A stretch of 64,000 nt of DNA from Cognatiyoonia koreensis (GTDB lineage: Bacteria; Pseudomonadota; Alphaproteobacteria; Rhodobacterales; Rhodobacteraceae), in assembly GCF_900109295.1 (NCBI RefSeq), contig NZ_FOIZ01000001.1, positions 1,426,001 through 1,490,000 on the forward strand. The letters are read 5' to 3'. A model generated the notes under the pieces. The model was not told the DNA's origin and searched no databases. It saw only the letters and a program-made list of their open reading frames with translations. Positions 58,022 to 64,000 of this stretch are shown here, piece after piece; within the stretch, counting starts at the first letter, position 1; each line of letters opens with the position of its first letter. The position numbers and the translations under genes are program-made.

Positions 58022-58051
58022 CACGCCTTTGCCAATCTCTTGCTGGCGTGA
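58021..58051 (-). promoter_or_regulatory. Start-codon hairpin, expression platform of glycine riboswitch
   Basis: Inverted repeat TCACGCC (58021-58027) / GGCGTGA (58045-58051) on the plus strand. In the mRNA the second arm includes the first base of the gcvT ATG, so folding would hide the initiation region. No T-run, so translational control is more likely than termination. Confidence 0.55.
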
Positions 58052-58102
58052 TTCTGGAAATCCGTCAGCACTGATCCTGCACAGGTAATGACCTGCGCTT
58101 CA

Positions 58103-58262
58103 GTGCCCCCTCTGTCCATTTGCCTGAGATCATTATCCCTTCGGCGACCGCTTTGCGGTTCTCTCCAGAGTCTTATACACCTTTGGTCCTTTGGCCTGAG
58201 AGTTTCCGAGGCGGTTGCTCCTTCGGCACCGGGACTACCGGTTCTCCCAAAAGTGTAGGAAG
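58103..58262 (-). promoter_or_regulatory. Tandem glycine riboswitch
   Basis: On the minus strand two aptamers follow each other. The first contains GGGAGAACCGG, GCCGAAGGAGCAACCGCC and GGAAACTCTCAGGC; the second contains GGAGAGAACCG, CGCCGAAGGGATAA and ATCTCAGGCAAATGGACAGA. These are the conserved cores of the gcvT-type glycine riboswitch, in which two aptamers sense glycine. It lies about 80 bases upstream of gcvT and should switch the operon on when glycine is abundant. Confidence 0.93.
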
Positions 58263-58395
58263 ACGCTACATCGCGTTCCCGAGCCTGTCAAAATGAATAT
58301 CTGGATCACCGGTCCGTCCCTCTGTCATAGAGGTGACTTGACAGTTCACTGCTGCTGGTTGTGACTTGCATTGACTCAAGCTTTGGAGGCTTTGC

Positions 58396-60246
58396 ATGAA
58401 ATCCCGTTTTTATCCCCTGTTCGCCATCATTTTCGCCGCTGCTCCGGCTGCTGCGGATGTCACGATCAGTCACGGTTATTCTGCATTCGGGGATTTGAAA
58501 TACGGGCCGGATTTCAGGCATTTCGACTATGCCAACCCGGATGCGCCAAAAGGCGGCACGATGAGCCAGCGACAGCTGTTCGGTATTCCGACGTTTAACA
58601 GCCTAAATGCGTTTATCGTCAAAGGAGACTACGCACCCGAAGTCGGCGTCCACATGTACGATAGTCTGATGGTGCGGGCCAATGACGAACCTGACGCGAT
58701 GTATGGGTTGATTGCCGAAACCATCGAGTATCCGGATGATTACTCCTATGTCGTCTTCAACATGCGGCCCGAAGCGCAATTCCATGATGGCGAGCCGTTG
58801 ACCGCTGATGACGTGGTTTTCACTGTCAATGCGCTCAAGTCCGAAGGTCATCCCTACTATCGCAATCTGCTAAGCGATCTGACAGACGTCACGGCCGAGA
58901 CACCACATCGCGTGCGGTTCGATCTTGCACCGGGCGCTGGACGCGGGTTTCTTGGCGATCTTGCCGGCCTGTCCATCCTGCCAGAACATTTCTACGAGGG
59001 AACGCCATTTGGCGAGTCTTGGATGACAATTCCTGTGGGGTCCGGACCCTATATCATCGACAACGTCGACGCGCCGCGCAGTATCAAATTCTGTCGGAAT
59101 GATGAGTATTGGGCCGCCGATCTTCCTGTGAATGCAGGCCGCAACAACTTTGATTGCTTTGCCTATGAGTATTTTGCTGATGACACTGTCGGACTGGAAG
59201 CCTTTGCCGCCGGGGAATACCTTTTCCGCACGGAAAATCGCGCGGCGAACTGGGCGAACAGCTATGATTTCCCAGCAGCTGTGCGCGGGGATGTGCAGAA
59301 AATCCTAATACCTGACGGTCGTCCTGCCAACGCGCAAGGCATCTGGTTCAACTTGCGTAATCCTGTTCTTCAGGATGTTCGCGTTCGGCAAGCGCTGGAA
59401 TATGCGTTCAACTTCGAATGGACGAACGCAACGCTGTTCTATGACGCCTACAAGCGCACCGATAGCTTTTTTGAGAATACTGACATGGAGGCCATCGGAG
59501 TGCCCGAGGGCGCGGAACTCGCGCTGCTTGAAGAGTTCCGCGACCAGCTTTCGCCGGAAATTTTTACAGAACCTGCCTATATTCCCTACGCAGGAAGCGA
59601 AGCGCCGCGAGATCGCGCCGCGTTGCGCAAAGCAGGCCAGTTGCTGGATGACGCCGGCTGGAGCGTCAGTGACGACGGGTTGCGCGTCAACGCCGCTGGC
59701 GAGGTATTGCGATTGGAATTTCCCGAAGACAGCAGGAGCCTTGAACGGGTTCTGATCCCTTTTATCGAGAACGCGAAATCGATCGGTGTGGACATCGTCT
59801 TTGAAGTGCTGGACCCGGCGGCTCAGAGCCAACGCCGCGAGGTCTTTGACTTTGATCTGACTTTGGCAAGTTGGGCCGTATCTGTCACGCCGGGCGCAGA
59901 ATTACGTGCGTTTTATGGATCGAATGCCGCCACGACTGACGGCAGCAACAACCTGAGCGGTCTTGCCGATCCAGTTGTCGACGCCTTGATCGAAAAGGTT
60001 GCTGCAGCGGAAAGCCGTGAAGACCTGACTGTTGCCGCCCGCGCGCTTGATCGCGTTCTGCGGTCCAAGCATGTCTGGATCGGCAATTGGAACGGTGGCG
60101 GGCACCGCGTTGCCCACTGGGACGTGTTCGGCATTCCGTCTGAACCTGCCCCATTCGATTTCTTCCGGAATGTCGATTTCTGGTGGTTTGACGCCGAGAA
60201 ATATCAGGCGATGGTAGATGCTGGAACGCTGGCTGATCGGTTCTAA
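58396..60246 (+). CDS. Oligopeptide-type ABC substrate-binding protein (YejA-like)
   Basis: 616 residues, extracellular solute-binding protein family 5. Signal peptide MKSRFYPLFAIIFAAAPAAA. YejA-like features: SHGYSAFGDLKYGPDFRHFDYANPDAPKGG, YDSLMVRANDEPDAMYGLIAE, EAQFHDGEPLTADDVVFT and the late NGGGHRVAHWDVFG. YejA binds peptides or microcin C-like compounds for the YejBEF importer. No permease or ATPase gene is adjacent, so it either works with a system elsewhere or is an orphan. Confidence 0.88.
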   Translation: MKSRFYPLFAIIFAAAPAAADVTISHGYSAFGDLKYGPDFRHFDYANPDAPKGGTMSQRQLFGIPTFNSLNAFIVKGDYAPEVGVHMYDSLMVRANDEPDAMYGLIAETIEYPDDYSYVVFNMRPEAQFHDGEPLTADDVVFTVNALKSEGHPYYRNLLSDLTDVTAETPHRVRFDLAPGAGRGFLGDLAGLSILPEHFYEGTPFGESWMTIPVGSGPYIIDNVDAPRSIKFCRNDEYWAADLPVNAGRNNFDCFAYEYFADDTVGLEAFAAGEYLFRTENRAANWANSYDFPAAVRGDVQKILIPDGRPANAQGIWFNLRNPVLQDVRVRQALEYAFNFEWTNATLFYDAYKRTDSFFENTDMEAIGVPEGAELALLEEFRDQLSPEIFTEPAYIPYAGSEAPRDRAALRKAGQLLDDAGWSVSDDGLRVNAAGEVLRLEFPEDSRSLERVLIPFIENAKSIGVDIVFEVLDPAAQSQRREVFDFDLTLASWAVSVTPGAELRAFYGSNAATTDGSNNLSGLADPVVDALIEKVAAAESREDLTVAARALDRVLRSKHVWIGNWNGGGHRVAHWDVFGIPSEPAPFDFFRNVDFWWFDAEKYQAMVDAGTLADRF

Positions 60247-60249
60247 GGT

Positions 60250-60774
60250 TCAGGGAAAGAGCGCTTCGATCTTATCCGTCACCTGGCGGGACAGTGGATC
60301 GATTTGCGAGCCAAACGTGTCAACGACATTTCCGTCTGGGCCGATCAGAACCTTGTTGAAGTTCCAACGGGGGACAAAACCTGTTTCTGCGTTCAATGAC
60401 GCAAAGAATGGATGCGCCGCATTTCCTTTGACGCTGGTGATCGTCGTCATGGGAAGGTCAATTCCGTACTGCAATTCGCAAAATTCCTTGACCTCTGCAT
60501 CGCTGGCCAGTTCCTGATTGAAATCATCAGATGGCACTGCAAGCACGACAAGCCCCCGTTCCCGGTAGGTGTCATAGAGATCCTGCAAGCTGCGATACTG
60601 GCCGGTGAAAGCACATTGCGATGCCGTGTTCACCACCAAAACGGGCTGTCCTGCCCATTGCGAAACGGCGAGCGTGCCTCCGTCGATCGAGTCAAACGTC
60701 GTTTCCAGATCGAGTGCCTTCGCAGGCAAACCGACGCAGATCAGCACGGCCATACAGAATGAGCGAAACATCAT
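60250..60774 (-). CDS. Glutathione peroxidase family protein, exported
   Basis: 174 residues. Active-site segment VLVVNTASQCAFTGQY has the peroxidatic Cys; later RWNFNKVLIGPDG gives the conserved Trp-Asn-Phe. An N-terminal hydrophobic signal (CMAVLICVGLPAKA) sends it to the periplasm, unlike the cytosolic E. coli BtuE. Probably thioredoxin-dependent. Convergent with the YejA-like gene three bases away. Confidence 0.88.
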   Translation of the reverse strand: MMFRSFCMAVLICVGLPAKALDLETTFDSIDGGTLAVSQWAGQPVLVVNTASQCAFTGQYRSLQDLYDTYRERGLVVLAVPSDDFNQELASDAEVKEFCELQYGIDLPMTTITSVKGNAAHPFFASLNAETGFVPRWNFNKVLIGPDGNVVDTFGSQIDPLSRQVTDKIEALFP

Positions 60775-60831
60775 AGCCCCCTTTTTGATTCATATACGGG
60801 TCCGCGCGCCAATTGGATGACTGTTTGTCGC

Positions 60832-61824
60832 TCATCTTGCGACCTGATGGATCTGTCCGGGGAACACGACACGGACGCTGTCTTCGCTGAAGTTGTCAAA
60901 GCCCTTGGTCCATTTCCGATCCGGCCAATGGACGTCAAGCACGCCATCCTTTGGGCGGTAAGCAGCGGTATAAAGCGTTCCGAACCCCGACGAAAACGCC
61001 GTGGAATAAAGCGGCGGACGTAGAAACGCGCCGATGAACTTTTCTTGCGTTTCAGGATGCAGGGTCAGGCGCTGCAATAGATAGCGCTCCCGCTCCACGG
61101 TGGCCGTGAACTTTGCATGGCTGGCCCATTCGACCCGTTCCTGATGGTTCGTTGCGACAGCCGCATGGGTCAACACAGTCGGCCGGTCGGGTGTCAGGTA
61201 CGCAGTCAGAAAGTGCCGCTTGGCGTCCAGAACTGTAACGTTGTAGCTCATGTGCGATGGCACACGGCGCAGAACTTTGCCCGCTTCTTCGGTCGTCGTG
61301 CAGGTTTGCAGAATATATCGCAGGATGAGCGGCACACCGAAGCCGGTGCCAACCTCTCTTCGTCCGCCGAAGGTCAGCGAAGCTGAAAGCCCTGCGTCGT
61401 TCATCCCATCGACCAGCCCGAATAGACCGTCTGTCGTTCCTATGACGCCGCGACCGTTCCACTTGGTCTTGAGGATTACCGCATCGAAGGCGTCTTTGTC
61501 GTAATCGTAATTGCGCACCAGCAGCGGTTCATCGCCGGGCCAGATCGCCTGACTACATCCGGCGAGATAACGCGGCGGGCAATAGAAGCTGAGAAAGCGT
61601 GCTTCTTTATCGCCACCGCCAACCAGTTCACACAAGTCTTCGTACAGCCCGGAAATTTCGGGCATGTGTTTCTTGATGGCTTGTCGGCACTCATGATAGG
61701 TCGGACGCCCAGAAAGCCCTTCCCGCGCCCACCAGGCAGCGTACGACGGCCAATAGCTTGCGAACTGTGCGGCCCACTTCGGGCCGGCTATGTCCTCACT
61801 GATGGCGCGAAACAGAACAGTCAT
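60832..61824 (-). CDS. C45-family amidohydrolase/acyltransferase (penicillin acyltransferase-like)
   Basis: 330 residues, Ntn-hydrolase fold of the C45 family. The probable nucleophile Cys is in LAGCSQAIWPGDEPLLVRNYDYD, the family's usual CSxxxx...RNxD arrangement; GTTDGLFGLVDGMNDAGLSASLTFGG follows, as in acyl-CoA:6-aminopenicillanate acyltransferase and linear-amide hydrolases. Here the Cys is internal (about residue 90), so self-cleavage would have to remove a long propeptide, or the enzyme works uncleaved. Substrate unknown; N-acyl amides are typical for relatives. Confidence 0.78.
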   Translation of the reverse strand: MTVLFRAISEDIAGPKWAAQFASYWPSYAAWWAREGLSGRPTYHECRQAIKKHMPEISGLYEDLCELVGGGDKEARFLSFYCPPRYLAGCSQAIWPGDEPLLVRNYDYDKDAFDAVILKTKWNGRGVIGTTDGLFGLVDGMNDAGLSASLTFGGRREVGTGFGVPLILRYILQTCTTTEEAGKVLRRVPSHMSYNVTVLDAKRHFLTAYLTPDRPTVLTHAAVATNHQERVEWASHAKFTATVERERYLLQRLTLHPETQEKFIGAFLRPPLYSTAFSSGFGTLYTAAYRPKDGVLDVHWPDRKWTKGFDNFSEDSVRVVFPGQIHQVAR

Positions 61825-61877
61825 GGCCCCTAGTTACCCATTGAAGGAGGTAGCACAAGCTGATGCGCCGCGAAGAA

Positions 61878-61901
61878 CGCGATGGACCTGACTCCATCGC
61901 G
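61878..61901 (-). terminator. Hairpin downstream of ATP-grasp gene
   Basis: CGCGATGGA (61878-61886) / TCCATCGCG (61893-61901), six-base loop, 17 bases past the stop of the ATP-grasp gene. Followed on the minus strand by TTCTTCG, so a weak terminator. Confidence 0.6.
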
Positions 61902-61917
61902 ACCCTTTCGCGTGATG

Positions 61918-63369
61918 CTACATGATTTTGAATGCCGGATCTTCCAAAGCCTGCGCTGAAGGCAAAGGACGGGCAGAATAGGCGTTCTTGATTCCGTCGA
62001 TCCATTGCTTGGACTTGTCTGTCAGCCTGAACCCCTTCGTCATCGAGCGACCACGCGTGACAAGAATTCCAAGGTCCGCGCCCTCATAGCGGTAGTCGCC
62101 GGCATTCGATATCCGCAAGAAAAACGCTTCGTTATCGTCTTCGACCGCACGGCGGTGGTAGTCAAAGCGGTCAAAGACCACCTGCCCGTCCGGTAGCATC
62201 TTGTAGATGCCGGATTCAGGTGCATGGGTGATGATATCTACGTTGTCATCCGTGTGCTTGATCACCATCTGCGACCAACTGTCGATCATATCCGGGTCAG
62301 CCCAGCGGGCGTTGATCTCCTCGACGTCCAACTTGAACGGCTTTTTCGAGAATTCCAGCAAGTGGAACAAGAACAGGGGCGCGTCTGCATGGGCAAAGGC
62401 CGCGTGGTTCGTCATGGATGATGCACCGGTGATCCGCGGATTTAGTTCGCCGAGCCAGATGTCACCCGTTTTCTTGTCAATTAGGAAGTCGAGTTCGAAA
62501 TAGCCGCGGTAGCCTTCCTTGCGCAGTTGCTCTCCGAATTTGAACGTCAGTTCGCGCGCCTTTTCACGAGTCTTCGGCGGGAAGGCGGTTGCGAAGATTT
62601 CATTCCCACACCAGCCGCCACGATAAGGGGTCAGTTCCTTGAATCCGACCAGTTCGGTCATCAATGGACCAACGATCGTGCCTTCTGAGGTGGCACAAGC
62701 TTCGATTGCCGATCCGCGGCAATCGATGCGTTTCATGATCTTGATCTCGCCCTCGCCGATGATTTCGTGCTCGTGCTTGCGGAAATCTGCCTCTGACTTG
62801 ATGAAGAACGTCGTGTGCCCGCTGTCGCCAAAGGCAGACTGCAAGACTAGGTCATGCCCGATCCCTGCTTTTTCGCAGACTTGACGCAGGTGATCATAGC
62901 TTTTTACGACGGACAGGACGTTCGGCACGGATGGCACACCGGCCTTGTTGCCGATGCGGACTGTTTCGATCTTGTTGTCCATGTTCGTGCGTAGCTTTGC
63001 CTTGGGAAACCAGACCTCTCCGCCCAGTTCCTTGGCAAGCTTTTCCGTTTTCTCGTCGAACATGAGGAACACGAACTTCGGCTTGCCGCCGCGTTCTTTC
63101 ACGTAATCAACCACCTCTTTGTGCTGCAGAAGATAGTTGTTGATGTCTTCGATCGACTGGAATTCGTCATGCGGCAGTTCGGATGGCACAAGAACGTTCG
63201 GATGCCGTCCGTCGAAACAATCCATGTAGCAGATGTACTTGAAATTCTTCACCCATTCATCAAGTCCAAGCAGATTGAAGTTGGTGGCGGAAACGAAATA
63301 GACCGGATCGGTGTTGGTGTGAAAAAACCGCCGGATTTCGGAGATGTTCTTGAGTGTCTTCTTTGGCAT
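61918..63369 (-). CDS. ATP-grasp enzyme next to a basic amino acid decarboxylase
   Basis: 483 residues. ATP-grasp features: LVLQSAFGDSGHTTFFI (phosphate loop), IKIMKRIDCRGSAIEACAT, GYFELDFLIDKKTGDIWLGELNPRITGASSM (Mg-binding Glu and Asn). Often annotated as biotin carboxylase, but no biotin-carboxylase partner domains are present, so a carboxylate-amine ligase is more likely. It starts 13 bases after the Orn/Lys/Arg decarboxylase gene and is probably co-transcribed, so it may join the decarboxylase's amine product to an acid. Precise reaction unknown. Confidence 0.72.
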   Translation of the reverse strand: MPKKTLKNISEIRRFFHTNTDPVYFVSATNFNLLGLDEWVKNFKYICYMDCFDGRHPNVLVPSELPHDEFQSIEDINNYLLQHKEVVDYVKERGGKPKFVFLMFDEKTEKLAKELGGEVWFPKAKLRTNMDNKIETVRIGNKAGVPSVPNVLSVVKSYDHLRQVCEKAGIGHDLVLQSAFGDSGHTTFFIKSEADFRKHEHEIIGEGEIKIMKRIDCRGSAIEACATSEGTIVGPLMTELVGFKELTPYRGGWCGNEIFATAFPPKTREKARELTFKFGEQLRKEGYRGYFELDFLIDKKTGDIWLGELNPRITGASSMTNHAAFAHADAPLFLFHLLEFSKKPFKLDVEEINARWADPDMIDSWSQMVIKHTDDNVDIITHAPESGIYKMLPDGQVVFDRFDYHRRAVEDDNEAFFLRISNAGDYRYEGADLGILVTRGRSMTKGFRLTDKSKQWIDGIKNAYSARPLPSAQALEDPAFKIM

Positions 63370-63381
63370 GTTTCTTCCTCT

Positions 63382-64000
63382 CTATTTCGACTTTTGCGCG
63401 ACCCCTTCGAGGGCCTCGTTCGTGAACACCCGCAAGCCAAGGTCTGGCCGGTAGCCGTGGATCTCACTCACATCCAATGCCCGCATGAAGGACAGGATTT
63501 CCGTGCTGATCACCTGGCCCGGCACCAGGATTGGAAAACCGGGTGGATAGGGAATGATAAACGAGGCGGAGACGAGCTCTTCTCCAGCTTCGAGCCGCGA
63601 CATCAGCTTGTCATCAAGATCGAAATAGTCGCAGTTGTTTTCATCATATGCCAAAAAGAAGGCTGTGCGGATATCGCCTTCCGGCGTTTCGGAGCCGGAG
63701 CGGAAGGCATCATGGAAACGGCTGAAATCGGGCAGTGGTGGAACATCATCTACAAGTGCCGACACGCGTTTTTCAAAGGACAGACGTTCCATCCGCGAAG
63801 CATCGTCCAGCAGATCGTCAAGTTCGTTCGCAACTTCGACAAGCACTTCGATCAGGTAGGCCACCGACGACCGTGTCGTCCCGATGTTGGTCATGAACAG
63901 GACAGAGTTGCGCGACGTCTTGTTGATCTGGATACCGTATTTATCCATCAAAATCTTGGTCTTGAACGTGTCACCGTCCCATCCCGTACCGCCTACGGCC
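63382..64000 (-). CDS. Orn/Lys/Arg decarboxylase, C-terminal part (5' end outside window)
   Basis: The frame runs off the window edge, with at least 205 codons visible. The C-terminal decarboxylase region shows ILMDKYGIQINKTSRNSVLFMTNIGT, DIRTAFFLAYDENNCDY and the family's IIPYPPGFPILVPGQVIS. It is a PLP enzyme of the large fold-type I group producing a polyamine precursor (putrescine, cadaverine or agmatine). Which amino acid it uses cannot be told from this part. The Met at 63951 is internal. Confidence 0.88.
   Translation of the reverse strand, partial: AVGGTGWDGDTFKTKILMDKYGIQINKTSRNSVLFMTNIGTTRSSVAYLIEVLVEVANELDDLLDDASRMERLSFEKRVSALVDDVPPLPDFSRFHDAFRSGSETPEGDIRTAFFLAYDENNCDYFDLDDKLMSRLEAGEELVSASFIIPYPPGFPILVPGQVISTEILSFMRALDVSEIHGYRPDLGLRVFTNEALEGVAQKSK

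Noticed and set aside
63382..63951. Stand-alone 189-residue protein starting at 63951
   Set aside because: The frame stays open to the window edge and the sequence is the C-terminal part of a large decarboxylase, so the Met is internal.

Overview
The window looks like a chromosome segment of a marine Alphaproteobacterium of the Rhodobacterales (Roseobacter group). This is inferred from the gene style rather than from a marker gene. The signs are many TRAP transporters, gcvT-gcvH-gcvP behind a tandem glycine riboswitch, a VPLPV-type C-terminal sorting tail, OmpA with a Glu/Ala-rich domain, moderately high GC, and short intergenic repeats with the cccgaaatactccggggg core. I found no tRNA, rRNA, CRISPR array, insertion sequence or phage gene.

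Layout. 1-1596: end of a polyamine-type ABC permease and a DUF917 protein. 1877-7201: a tiny lipoprotein, a large acidic-repeat OmpA protein, D-lyxose isomerase, a THUMP-type RNA methyltransferase and an L,D-transpeptidase. 7241-15017: a divergent catabolic locus with GntR and a Gfo/Idh/MocA dehydrogenase on one side, and an SsuD-like flavin monooxygenase, aldo/keto reductase, flavin reductase and TRAP transporter on the other. The gene set resembles oxidative desulfonation of a sulfosugar. 15156-19006: two acetyltransferases, a surface protein, a Sel1 protein and a di-heme peroxidase. 19003-23314: four overlapping minus-strand genes (acyltransferase-like, membrane protein, Acg-like nitroreductase, glycerate kinase). 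23368-29596: D-xylose ABC uptake genes and xylulokinase with a divergent ROK regulator. 29593-32411: an FG-GAP protein and a second di-heme peroxidase. 32443-38402: a GMC oxidoreductase diverging from a second TRAP system, followed by an IclR regulator.

38382-49040 is the most unusual part. Eight minus-strand genes are packed with stop/start overlaps at nearly every junction: cytochrome P450, HMG-CoA reductase, UbiA-like prenyltransferase, a PEP-synthase/rifampicin-phosphotransferase-like dikinase, a BtaA-like (DUF3419) aminocarboxypropyl transferase, a phytol/dolichol-kinase-like membrane protein, a GNAT-like protein and an OleC-like acyl-adenylating enzyme. Together they look like a pathway for an isoprenoid-containing lipid or secondary metabolite. 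I do not recognise it as a described system.

49111-64000: kynureninase, oxyR divergent from katG, the glycine cleavage operon with its riboswitch, a YejA-type peptide-binding protein, a secreted glutathione peroxidase, a C45-family amidase/acyltransferase, and an ATP-grasp protein next to the C-terminal part of an Orn/Lys/Arg decarboxylase that runs off the window. Start codons were chosen from ribosome-binding sites, overlaps and signal peptides; several are GTG or TTG.
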